From: Actinoplanes sp. L3-i22
GTDB lineage: Bacteria > Actinomycetota > Actinomycetes > Mycobacteriales > Micromonosporaceae
Direction of reading: 5' to 3'
NCBI RefSeq assembly: GCF_019704555.1
Contig: NZ_AP024745.1
Coordinates: 3,232,501 to 3,296,500 of the forward strand
Length of the DNA: 64,000 nt
This document shows positions 34,292 to 42,045 of this stretch, piece by piece (within the stretch, counting starts at the first letter, position 1; the number at the start of each line of letters is the position of its first letter). Under the pieces are notes generated by a model. The model made no database searches. It was not told the origin of the DNA and worked only from the letters and a program-made list of their open reading frames with translations. A program made the position numbers and the translations under genes.

Positions 34292-35464
34292 TCAGGCGAC
34301 CTTGTACAGAGCCTCCGGAGTCACCAGGCCGGCGAAGACCCGGCCGTCATCGGTGATCAGCACGCTGAAGAGCGATCCGGTCAACAGCCGGCCCTTGCCC
34401 CACGACCCACTGACCTCGGGAAGCGCGCCCATCAGTGCCTGGGCGGTCTTCGCCTGGTCGCCGGTGCCCTTGCCCGCGTCGGTCAGCTCGGACAGCGAGC
34501 CGGCCGGCACCTTGGCGGAGAGGATCGACGTCCAGCCCTTGCCGATCACCTTCGACTCCGCACCCTTCGACGGCTTCGCCGGAGCGGAGCCCGAGGGGTG
34601 CGGGATGACCTTCTTGTCCGAGCCACTCCGCGGCGAGTCGGCGGACGGGGCGCCCGCCTCGTCGATCTTCGCGCCCGGCGGCGGGTTGAACTTGAACTGC
34701 TCCGCGTCTGGCACGTCGAAGCTGATCGAGTCGAAGGCCACCCGGACCGCGGGCTTGGCCGCCCCCTTGGCGTACACCTCCACCCGCAGCGGGATGTGGT
34801 GCTCGGCGTCGATCGCCAGGCGCACCTGCCCGACCATCGACGCGGTGTCCCGCGGGCTGAGCACCAGCTCGTACGCGTCCCGCCCGGCCACCTTGGCAGC
34901 GCCGGTGGTCTGCACCTTGGTGGTCGCGTCGATCGAGGCGAGCGCCGTGTCGGCCGCCTGCTGCGGCGTCGACGGCAGCGCGCCGGGCAGCGAGTGCTCA
35001 GGCGCCGAGGCGGCGTCGCCCGACAGCTTCAGGTGCGTGCCCGTGTTCTCCGAGCTGCTCCACTGCCAGACGTCCGACCCGTTGCGGATCACGTCGGTCT
35101 CACCCTGCGTCCCCTGCAGGGCGAAACGCACCTTGTCCTGTCCCGCGTACCACACGCGGGCGGTGTTGCTTCCGGAGATCAAACTGGTCAGGCCGTTGCC
35201 ACCGCCGGCCGAGGCGCCAAGGCTGCTGGCCAGCCCGGCGATTCCCGGCAGGCCGAGATCGGCGCTCTGCACCACGGTGCCGGAGAGCCCGGCGGGGTTG
35301 GCGCTCTGCAGATCCACCAGCAACTGGGCCGCGCTGCGGTCCGGCAGCGACGGGTCAGCACTGGCCACGATCGTGCCTGCCGCCGCGCCACCCCCGATGA
35401 CGACAACCGCGGTGGCCCCCGGTACCAGCCAGCGCAGCGCCGGCCTCGATTTCCACACGGACAC
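34292..35464 (-). CDS. RseB/LolA-like exported protein
   Basis: About 390 residues from GTG 35464, with GGGAGG 8 bases upstream. The N-terminus is VSVWKSRPALRWLVPGATAVVVIGGGAAAGTIVASA, a signal or anchor segment. The body resembles the LolA/RseB fold used by actinobacterial proteins annotated as outer-membrane lipoprotein carrier or sigma-E regulatory proteins: RVWYAGQDKVRFALQG, NGSDVWQWSSSENTGTHLKL, DAYELVLSPRD, VRLAIDAEHHIPLRVEVYAKG, FDSISFDVPDAEQFKFNPPPGAKI. A Ser/Pro/Lys linker precedes a C-terminal domain ending LITDDGRVFAGLVTPEALYKVA. Probably senses or binds lipids outside the membrane; exact role unknown. The two-component system starts divergently after a purine-rich gap. Confidence 0.8.
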   Translation of the reverse strand: MSVWKSRPALRWLVPGATAVVVIGGGAAAGTIVASADPSLPDRSAAQLLVDLQSANPAGLSGTVVQSADLGLPGIAGLASSLGASAGGGNGLTSLISGSNTARVWYAGQDKVRFALQGTQGETDVIRNGSDVWQWSSSENTGTHLKLSGDAASAPEHSLPGALPSTPQQAADTALASIDATTKVQTTGAAKVAGRDAYELVLSPRDTASMVGQVRLAIDAEHHIPLRVEVYAKGAAKPAVRVAFDSISFDVPDAEQFKFNPPPGAKIDEAGAPSADSPRSGSDKKVIPHPSGSAPAKPSKGAESKVIGKGWTSILSAKVPAGSLSELTDAGKGTGDQAKTAQALMGALPEVSGSWGKGRLLTGSLFSVLITDDGRVFAGLVTPEALYKVA

Positions 35465-35885
35465 GATGTCCACCTCCCGTTGGTATGCAGCAATCGTGCT
35501 TCGGCACCGCTGTGACAAGGCTGAGAACGACCCGTAGGGGAAGACCCGCGCGGCCTGCGGGTCGGTGACCAGGCCGGCGGCGCCCCGGGGGCCGGCACGT
35601 GCGCGTTGACCAGGGCGGCCACGCCTATCAGGGGCCTGTGACCGGGCTCGGAGGGAGTGGGGAGGGGACAGGAAAGGTGCGGGGGAGTGGGGCAGAACTG
35701 GGGCAGAACTGTGGAGGGAGTGCGGCGGAAGTGCGGAGGGAGTGCGGCGGGAGTGAGGCGGGAGTGAGGCGGAAACGCGGGAGGGAGTGGGAGGAGTGGG
35801 ACGGAAGTGGGGAGCGAGGCAGGGAGGCCCGGGCTGAGAGGTGACTGAGAGTCGGTATCGAGGATCAACGACGGCATGCCAAGGT
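35465..35885. other. 421-bp gap with a strand-asymmetric purine tract
   Basis: From about 35650 to 35840 the + strand is strongly G/A-rich, made of variants of GGGAGTG(C/A)GGCGG. No gene is supported. The last 25 bp carry GATCAACGACGG (35863-35874), also present before the Pr6Pr gene. Confidence 0.6.
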
Positions 35886-36599
35886 GTGAAGGTGCGGTTG
35901 CTGGTGGTGGAGGACGAGGAACGGTTGGCGGCCGCGCTGCGACGTGGCCTGCAGGCCGAGGGGTTCGCGGTCGACGTGGCCCATGACGGTCAGGACGGTC
36001 TGGAGATGGCCCGGCACGGCGGCTATGACGCGATGATTCTCGACGTCATGCTGCCCCGGCTCTCCGGCTATCGCGTGGTGCGGCAGTTGCGTGCGGAGCG
36101 GCACTGGCTGCCGGTGCTGATGCTCTCCGCCAAGGATGGGGAGTATGACCAGGCCGATGGCCTGGACTGCGGCGCCGACGACTATTTGACCAAACCATTT
36201 TCGTACGTCGTTCTCCTCGCCCGTCTGCGTGCTCTGCTGCGACGTGGCACCCAGGCCCGGCCGGTGGTCCTCGTCTGCGGGGACGTCGAGCTGGATCCGG
36301 CGGAGAAGCGCGTGCTGGTGGGCGGCACCGAGGTCACGCTGACCACCCGCGAGTTCGCGCTGCTGGAGTACCTGATCCGCCGGCCCGGTGAGGTCGTCTC
36401 CAAGACCGAGCTGCTCGACCACGTGTGGGACGCGGCGCTGGACACCGCGCCGAACGCGGTCGAGGTGTACATCGGCTACCTGCGCCGCAAGATCGGCCGG
36501 GAAAGACTGGAGACGGTCCGGGGCGCGGGCTACCGGCTGGTCGCCGTCGCCGTGAATGCGGCCGGAAGAGCGGAACTGCCGGAGCCGACGCAGGCTTGA
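35886..36599 (+). CDS. OmpR/PhoB-type response regulator
   Basis: About 237 residues from GTG 35886 (VKVRLLVVEDEERLAAALRRGL). The receiver domain has acidic pocket E9/D10, phospho-acceptor D53 (MILDVMLPRLSGY) and K103 (YLTKPF). The C-terminal winged helix is of OmpR type (TTREFALLEYLIRRPGEVVSKTELLDHVWDAALDTAPNAVEVYIGYLRRKIGRERLETVRGAGYRL). Its partner kinase starts 207 bp downstream. The next genes include the copper-linked YcnI protein, but no direct link is shown. Confidence 0.95.
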   Translation: MKVRLLVVEDEERLAAALRRGLQAEGFAVDVAHDGQDGLEMARHGGYDAMILDVMLPRLSGYRVVRQLRAERHWLPVLMLSAKDGEYDQADGLDCGADDYLTKPFSYVVLLARLRALLRRGTQARPVVLVCGDVELDPAEKRVLVGGTEVTLTTREFALLEYLIRRPGEVVSKTELLDHVWDAALDTAPNAVEVYIGYLRRKIGRERLETVRGAGYRLVAVAVNAAGRAELPEPTQA

Positions 36600-36626
36600 A
36601 GGAGCCGGCTTGGTTTGACGGGCGAT

Positions 36627-36737
36627 GCGGATCTGGCGAGTGGGCGTGTGGCGCGGGTCTGGCGAGTGGCGGGTCTGGCGAGTGGACGTGCGGCGCGGGT
36701 CTGGCAAGTGGGCGGGCGACGCGGGTCTGGCGAGTGG
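36627..36737. repeat. 17-bp repeats between response regulator and kinase genes
   Basis: Five copies of GCGGGTCTGGCGAGTGG (starting 36627, 36653, 36669, 36695 and 36721, two with single changes), separated by 0-10 bp of ACGTGCGGC-like text. Confidence 0.85.
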
Positions 36738-36805
36738 GCGTGCGGCGACGGAACGGGGGTTCGGTGATGGGCGTGGTGGGGGAGAAGCTCCGGAAGGGGC
36801 GATAG

Positions 36806-38470
36806 ATGCGTAGGCGTCTGCAAGAGCTCAGCCTGCGGGCACGGTTGCTGCTGATCTCGGCGGCGGCCCTGGCGTTCGGGCTGGCGGCGGGTGGCGTGCT
36901 GCTGGTCACGGTGCTGACGTTCGCGCAAGGGCGGGCGGTGCACGCCGAGGCGCTGGAGACGGCGCGTGGCGTGGCCCGGCTGGTGGACCAGGGGCAGCTC
37001 CCCGACCCGATCCTGGTCACGCCGGGGGTTCAGGTGCAGGTCATCGACGAGCAGAACCGGGTGCGGTCGGTTTCCCGGACCGCCGACCGGCTGGTGCCGA
37101 TCCTGTACGAGGACGAGCTGCGTGACCTGCCCGACGGCGGCGGGATCGTGATCCCGGGGAAGCGGATCGGGTTCGACGGGGTGGCCCGGGTCGTCAAGGT
37201 CACCGCCGGGCCGGCGACCCACCCGCTGCGGATTCTGGTGGCGCGGTCGACCAGTCAGCTGACGCAGAGCGTGCATCTGCTGCGGGTCACCCTGCTGATC
37301 GCGTTCCCGCTGCTGGTCGCGCTGCTCGCGGCCGGGCTGTGGCGGGCGCTCGGCGCGGCGTTGCGGCCGGTCGACGCGCTGCGGGCCGGGGCCGAGGAGA
37401 TCACCGGGGGAACCCGGGCCGGGCGGCTGCCGGTGCCGGACTCGCACGACGAGGTCGGGCGGCTGGCGATCACCCTCAACGACATGTTGCACCGGCTGGA
37501 CACCGCGCGGGCGCGGCAGCGGGCGTTCGTCGCGGACGCCGCGCACGAGTTGCGGAGCCCGCTCACCAACATGCGTACCGAGCTGGAGGTGGCGCAGCGA
37601 CTGCCGGACGACACGGACTGGCCGGCGCTCAGCGACGACCTGCTCGCCGACGTGCAGCGACTGTCCCGGCTGGTCGACGACCTGCTGTTGCTCGCCCGGG
37701 CGGACGACGGGGGTGGCCGGGCGATCTCGCGCCGGATCGAGGAGGTCGATCTGGGGCAGCTCGTGGGCGAGGTCGCGAGCCGGTACCCGGAGGTCCGGCA
37801 CGAGGACGCGAGCGGGCCGTTGCCGCTGGTCGCCGATCCGGACGCGCTGGCCCGGGTGGTGGCCAACCTGCTGGACAACGCATGCCGGCACCGGCGGTCG
37901 ACGGTCACCGTGCGAACCGCGGCGGACGGTCCGGATCTGCTGGTGGAGGTCACCGACGACGGGCCGGGCATCCCGGTGGCGGACCGGGAGCGGGTGTTCG
38001 ATCGGTTCACCCGGCTCGACGACGGCCGGGCCAGGGATGCCGGTGGGTCGGGGCTGGGGCTGGCCATCGTCCGGGAGTTGGTGCGCAGGCACGGCGGTTC
38101 GGTCACGCTCGGCGAGGCGAATCCCGGCTTGCGGGTCGAGGTGCGCCTGCCTCGGCGCAAGGACGCGGCGCAGCGAACGGAAACGGCGCAGCGCGGGGAA
38201 TCGGTGCAGCGAACCGAAACAACGCGGCGCGGGGAATCGGCGCGGCGCGGGGAGACGACGCAGCACGGCGAAGAGTCGCAGCGCAGGGGAGACCCGCGGA
38301 ACAAGGAACACGAGCGGTCCGCGCCGGTAGGTCCGAGGGCGGCTCGTCTTCGGGCATCGCACCCCGGTGAGACGGTGCCAATGACCGACGCGGTCGCGGA
38401 GGCGCGTCCCGCGGTGGCGGGGCCGGAAGCCGACCGGGAGGCGGGGCTGCGGGCTGAGCGGCCGGGATAG
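36806..38470 (+). CDS. Sensor histidine kinase with repeat-rich C-terminal tail
   Basis: A 554-residue kinase paired with the OmpR-type regulator. Two membrane segments (about 12-35 and 158-178) flank an extracellular sensor; HAMP about 180-235; H-box VADAAHELRSPLTNMR with His about 247; N-box LLDNACRH; DDGPGIP; FDRFTR; GGSGLGLAIV. The catalytic domain ends near residue 450. The remaining 100 residues are an Arg/Glu-rich tail starting with seven 6-residue units (AQRTET, AQRGES, VQRTET, TRRGES ...), encoded by an 18-bp tandem repeat, with no family counterpart that I know. The signal sensed is unknown. Confidence 0.93.
   Translation: MRRRLQELSLRARLLLISAAALAFGLAAGGVLLVTVLTFAQGRAVHAEALETARGVARLVDQGQLPDPILVTPGVQVQVIDEQNRVRSVSRTADRLVPILYEDELRDLPDGGGIVIPGKRIGFDGVARVVKVTAGPATHPLRILVARSTSQLTQSVHLLRVTLLIAFPLLVALLAAGLWRALGAALRPVDALRAGAEEITGGTRAGRLPVPDSHDEVGRLAITLNDMLHRLDTARARQRAFVADAAHELRSPLTNMRTELEVAQRLPDDTDWPALSDDLLADVQRLSRLVDDLLLLARADDGGGRAISRRIEEVDLGQLVGEVASRYPEVRHEDASGPLPLVADPDALARVVANLLDNACRHRRSTVTVRTAADGPDLLVEVTDDGPGIPVADRERVFDRFTRLDDGRARDAGGSGLGLAIVRELVRRHGGSVTLGEANPGLRVEVRLPRRKDAAQRTETAQRGESVQRTETTRRGESARRGETTQHGEESQRRGDPRNKEHERSAPVGPRAARLRASHPGETVPMTDAVAEARPAVAGPEADREAGLRAERPG
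38168..38293. repeat. 18-bp tandem repeat encoding the kinase tail
   Basis: Seven degenerate 18-bp units, in frame, giving alternating (A/V/T)(Q/R)RTET and (A/V/T)(Q/R)RGES peptides. Confidence 0.82.
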
Positions 38471-38784
38471 CGGGGTCGGGAGTCGATCGGCCGAGGCAGC
38501 GGGGATGGCGGGTCGGCCTGGCAGGGAGGCGCTTGCCGAGTTGGCAGAGCCGGGAGTCAGGGTCGACCATGTCGGGGCGCGGGGCGCGGGGCGCGGGGCG
38601 CGGGGCGCGGGGCGCGGGGCGCGGGGCGCGGGGCGCGGGGCGCGGGGCGCGGGGCGCGGGGCGCGCACGAAGGGGTGAGGGGCGGGGAAAGATCGGCGGG
38701 TGGCGGGAACTTTTCGCATCATCGGGGCGACCAACCGGGTGTGCCCGGCGACGGGCGACGATACGACGGAAGGTTCTCCCAACA
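38471..38784. other. 314-bp gap between kinase and YcnI genes
   Basis: No gene supported. Contains the GGGGCGC array at 38574-38664 and, near its end, the ribosome site GGAAGG for the YcnI gene. Confidence 0.6.
38574..38664 (+). repeat. Thirteen exact copies of GGGGCGC (G-quadruplex-forming)
   Basis: A 91-bp perfect array of the 7-bp unit. Runs of four G separated by three bases fit the G-quadruplex rule many times over on the + strand. It is 120 bp upstream of the YcnI start and 104 bp after the kinase stop. Confidence 0.92.
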
Positions 38785-39525
38785 ATGTCGCTGCTCAAGC
38801 GTTCCGCGGTGGTGGCCGGTGCGGCCGGTCTCCTGATCCTGGCGATCGCCGGCCCGGCGTCCGCGCACGTGACGGTCAATCCGAACACGGCTACCGCGGG
38901 CGGCTACGCGAAGGTGTCGTTCCGCGTGCCGAACGAGTCCGACAGCGCGTCCACCACCAAGCTCGAGGTGAACCTTCCCGCCGACCAGCCGATCGCGTCG
39001 GTCTCCGTCAAGCCGGTTCCGGGGTGGACCGCGGTCGCTGAGAAGTCCAAGCTGGCTACGCCGATCAAGTCGCACGACACCGAGATCACCGAGGCGGTCC
39101 TGAAGATCACCTGGACCGCGGCGAAGGGCTCGGAGATCAAGCCGGGCGAGTTCCAGGAGTTCGACGTGTCGATGGGGGCGCTGCCGGCGTCGGGGCAGAT
39201 CGTTTTCAAGACGCTGCAGACCTACTCGGACGGGAACGTGGTTCGCTGGATCGACGAGCCGACCACCGACGGTAGCGAGCCGGACAGCCCCGCGCCGGTT
39301 CTGAAGATCGTCCCGGCTGCGGACAGCAGCGCCGCCCCGTCGGCCGGGGCCGCGGCTCCGGTGGCCGAGGCCGCCGACGACTCCAGCGGGGGCGGTTCCG
39401 GGCTCGGGCTCGCCGGCCTCATCGCGGGGCTGATCGCGCTGGTGCTGGCCGGTCTCGCGTACGCAAAGGCCAGTCGCAAGCCGGAGCAGGCCGCGACCGT
39501 GACCGAAAAGACCACCGCGAGCTGA
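38785..39525 (+). CDS. YcnI-family copper-binding exported protein
   Basis: A 246-residue exported protein from ATG 38785 with GGAAGG upstream. Signal peptide MSLLKRSAVVAGAAGLLILAIAGPASA/H; after cleavage the mature protein begins with His (HVTVNP), the copper-coordinating N-terminus of YcnI/DUF1775. Domain features YAKVSFRVPNES, KPVPGWT, LKITWTA and GEFQEFDVSMGALP follow. A Ser/Ala linker leads to a C-terminal membrane anchor (LGLAGLIAGLIALVLAGLAYA) and a basic tail. It likely handles copper outside the membrane. No CopC/CopD partner is directly next to it. Confidence 0.92.
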   Translation: MSLLKRSAVVAGAAGLLILAIAGPASAHVTVNPNTATAGGYAKVSFRVPNESDSASTTKLEVNLPADQPIASVSVKPVPGWTAVAEKSKLATPIKSHDTEITEAVLKITWTAAKGSEIKPGEFQEFDVSMGALPASGQIVFKTLQTYSDGNVVRWIDEPTTDGSEPDSPAPVLKIVPAADSSAAPSAGAAAPVAEAADDSSGGGSGLGLAGLIAGLIALVLAGLAYAKASRKPEQAATVTEKTTAS

Positions 39526-39953
39526 AAAGCCACCGCCCACCGCAACCGGAAAGCCCGCCGCGAGCCGAAATGTGCTGCCATGGGCAGCGGGCATGCGGCG
39601 CGGCTGGGGCGTGGGTGGGACGCGGGCGTGCGGCGCGAGCGGACGTGGGCGTGCGGCGTGGGTAAGACGCGGGCGTGCGGCGCGAGCGGACGTGGGTGTG
39701 CGGCGTGGGCAAGACGCGGGCGTGCGGCGCGGCTGGGACGTCAGTGGAAAGCGAGCGGACGTGGCACGCGGCGCGGGCGAGACGTGGGTGCGGGACGTAG
39801 CCGGGGCGTGGGTGCGGGACGCGGGCGGGGCGCTGGCAAGGGGCGAGGTTAATCGGGAATCTGAAAGTGGGGCCGGTGTTGAGGTCCGGCCCGCACCGCT
39901 GTGACCTGCGCTAGGCTGCCGCGATAGATCAACGACGGTCGGCTGGAGAGATC
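39526..39953. other. 428-bp gap, repeat-filled, before the Pr6Pr gene
   Basis: Contains the 47-bp repeat (39619-39740), related degenerate text to about 39840, a stem-loop (39869-39875 with 39885-39891) and GATCAACGACGG at 39927-39938. No gene supported. Confidence 0.6.
39619..39740. repeat. 47-bp tandem repeat
   Basis: Two near-identical 47-bp units (39619-39665 and 39666-39712) and the first 28 bp of a third. Confidence 0.88.
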
Positions 39954-40667
39954 ATGAAGTCCCGCGTCTGGCACGGCACGCTCGCATTGATCGTTCTGGC
40001 TTCGTTGATCACTCAGATCGTGCTGACCGCTACCGACACCGCGCCGCACGCCGGGCCGCTGGTGGTCGAGACGGTGGTGACCCGGTTCGTCCGGCTGTTC
40101 AGTTTCTTCACGATCCAGAGCAATCTGCTGGTGCTGATCGCCACGGTCGGGCTGGCCCGTGATTCGGGGCGGGACGGCCGGGTCTGGCGGGTGATCCGGC
40201 TCGACGCGCTGCTCGGCATCGTGATCACCGGGATCGTCTACAGCACGATTCTGGCCGGGCAGGTGGAGTTGCACGGTGCTGCCTACCTCGCTGACCTGGG
40301 CTTTCACTACATCGCGCCGTGGGCGGCGCTGCTCGGCTGGCTGCTGTTCGGGCCGCGGCCGCGGATCGACGGGCGGACCCTGGCGTGGGCGGCGGTCTGG
40401 CCGACCCTGTGGATCGGGTACACGCTGGCGCACGGTGCGGTCACCGACTGGTATCCGTATCCGTTCACGGATGTCGCTGACCTCGGGTATCCGCGCGTTC
40501 TGATCAACATGAGCGCGGTCGTGCTGATCGCGGCGCTGCTGGCGACCGGGTTGCGGCTACTCGACCCGCGGCTGCGGTTCGGTGCGCCGAAGGTGCGGGA
40601 GGGTGCGGTTCCGGTCGTGCCCCGGCCGCGTTCCGGTGCTGAGGCTGTCGCCGATTCCGAGGCCTGA
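39954..40667 (+). CDS. Pr6Pr-family membrane protein
   Basis: A 237-residue protein with six hydrophobic segments and the pattern FFTIQSNLLVLIATV, TGIVYSTILAG, HYIAPWAALLGWLLFGPR and YTLAHGAVTDWYPYPFTDVADLGYPRVLINM, as in bacterial Pr6Pr/FAR-17a/AIG1-like proteins. The C-terminus is a hydrophilic tail. Family members in eukaryotes hydrolyse fatty-acid esters; bacterial function is not established. Confidence 0.87.
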   Translation: MKSRVWHGTLALIVLASLITQIVLTATDTAPHAGPLVVETVVTRFVRLFSFFTIQSNLLVLIATVGLARDSGRDGRVWRVIRLDALLGIVITGIVYSTILAGQVELHGAAYLADLGFHYIAPWAALLGWLLFGPRPRIDGRTLAWAAVWPTLWIGYTLAHGAVTDWYPYPFTDVADLGYPRVLINMSAVVLIAALLATGLRLLDPRLRFGAPKVREGAVPVVPRPRSGAEAVADSEA

Positions 40668-40723
40668 CACCGGTCTTCGGGTGCCGGGTCGCGCTCGGTC
40701 GACGTCGACCCAAAGATGATCTT

Positions 40724-40785
40724 GCGGTGCGCGGCGGTGCGCGGCGGTGCGCGGCGGTGCGCGGCGGTGCGCGGCGGTGCGCGGC
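40724..40785. repeat. GCGGCGGTGC 10-bp tandem repeat
   Basis: Five exact 10-bp units (40731-40780) with partial units at each end. Confidence 0.9.
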
Positions 40786-40839
40786 AGGCCGGCGTCTGCG
40801 TTGACCGTGGCCGGCCCGGGCTGGAATAAGGGCCGGCGG

Positions 40840-40965
40840 GGCAAGGTGCGCGGGGCCGGCACGGCAAAGCGTGGGGATGGGTGCGCGGGGCCGGCTTGGG
40901 CAAAGCGCGGGATGGATGCGCGGGCCGGCATGGGCAGAGCGCGGCACGGGTGTGCCGGCCGATTT
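40840..40965. repeat. Degenerate ~36-bp repeat, about three units
   Basis: Units of the form GGGCCGGCNTGGGCAAAGCG followed by CGGGATGGATGCGC, with scattered changes. Confidence 0.65.
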
Positions 40966-41024
40966 TGATCAGAACCCTGGAACGGAGTGTCTGGACACGC
41001 CCTGACCACTGTTCTAGCGTTTCG

Positions 41025-41037
41025 GATAGTGACTTTC
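41025..41037. promoter_or_regulatory. Operator-like site before the GlcG-like gene
   Basis: GATAGTGACTTTC matches 11 of 13 bases of the palindrome GAAAGTAACTTTC found before the ABC-importer operon (43083-43095). It is 25 bp upstream of the start codon. Confidence 0.5.
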
Positions 41038-41061
41038 ATTAGCCGAGAACGCGAGGACCGC

Positions 41062-42045
41062 ATGGACCGCATTCCGCCTTCCGATGTCCCACCCCGCCCG
41101 TCCAGCAACCACGTCCACCCGCGGGATCTGGACCTGACCGAGGCCCGCGAGCTGGTGCAACGCGCCGTCGACAAGGCCGAGCAACTGGGCCTGCGCGGCG
41201 GCATCGCGGTCGTCGGCGCGAGCGGCGCCCTGATCACCGCGTCCCGGCTGGACCACGGCGGCCCGGGCGGCATGGCCCGGGCCCGCTCCAAGGCGTGGAT
41301 CGCCGCCACCCAGCAGATCACCAGCACCGAGCACCTGCACCGGATGACCACCCTGCCGGCGCCGATCTCGGCCGGGTTCGTGCAGGTCAGCCCGGAGGCG
41401 ATCTTCCCCGGCGCGGGCGGGATGCCGATCCGCGACAAGGACGGCGTGATCGTGGCCGGCCTCGCCGCGTCCGGGGCGACGGTCAGCCCGTTCCTGCCCG
41501 AGGGCGTCGCACCGGAGGTGGTCAGCGCGGCCGGTGCGCCGGCCAACCCCGAAGACCTGCTTATCGCGTACGCCTTGGATGTCCCGTATGTCGGTCAGCA
41601 CGGCGACGACGACGCCCGCTGGCGGCAGCGATTCGGTGACCTGACGGTGTCGCCGGCGGACAGTCTCGGGTTGAAGCCGGCCCCGCCCGCCGCCGCCCAG
41701 CGTGAGCTGGCCTGGGCGCGAGCGCTCTGCGACCGGGTGCTGGCCGAGGCGCACCGCCGCGGCCTGCGGGTCAGCGTGGCGGTGGTGGACCAGGGCGGCG
41801 ACCCGATCCAGCAGGACCGGATGGCCGACGCGGTGACCGGCGGGGTCGAGGTCGCCCTCGGCACGGCAGCGGCGGCCGCCCGGTTCGGCGTCCCCAGCGA
41901 GCTGGCCGGTCAGTGGTATCGGGACCCCTTCGGGATCCCCGGCGGGCGCCCACTGGAGGAAGGCGGCCGAGTGGTCGCCGGCCTGGGCGTAGGCGGCATC
42001 GACCCGGCGGAGTGCGCCCTCCTGGCCCGCGCGGTGACCGCATGA
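41062..42045 (+). CDS. Tandem GlcG/HbpS-like (DUF336) protein
   Basis: A 327-residue protein from ATG 41062 with GAGG 5 bases upstream. It contains two copies of the GlcG/HbpS fold: residues about 26-165 (LTEARELVQRAVDKAEQLGLRGGIAVVGASGALITASRLD ... GGMPIRDKDGVIVAGLAASG) and about 215-327 (LAWARALCDRVLAEAHRRGLRVSVAVVDQGGDPIQQDRM ... GGRVVAGLGVGG). Single-domain relatives bind haem, or sit in glycolate and aromatic catabolic loci. No signal peptide. It heads the catabolic island and overlaps the next gene by 4 bp (ATGA). Confidence 0.85.
   Translation: MDRIPPSDVPPRPSSNHVHPRDLDLTEARELVQRAVDKAEQLGLRGGIAVVGASGALITASRLDHGGPGGMARARSKAWIAATQQITSTEHLHRMTTLPAPISAGFVQVSPEAIFPGAGGMPIRDKDGVIVAGLAASGATVSPFLPEGVAPEVVSAAGAPANPEDLLIAYALDVPYVGQHGDDDARWRQRFGDLTVSPADSLGLKPAPPAAAQRELAWARALCDRVLAEAHRRGLRVSVAVVDQGGDPIQQDRMADAVTGGVEVALGTAAAAARFGVPSELAGQWYRDPFGIPGGRPLEEGGRVVAGLGVGGIDPAECALLARAVTA

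Larger units (their letters stand above)
40668..41061. other. 394-bp gap with two repeat arrays and a promoter region
   Basis: Holds the 10-bp array at 40724-40785, a degenerate ~36-bp repeat at 40840-40965, GTGTC-TG-GACAC (40987-40998) and the operator-like sequence at 41025-41037 just before the GlcG-like gene. No gene supported. Confidence 0.6.

Noticed and set aside
38574..38664. Coding repeat belonging to a longer YcnI protein
   Set aside because: An upstream in-frame extension would read through GARGAGRG repeats; the ATG at 38785 has a ribosome site and a proper signal peptide.
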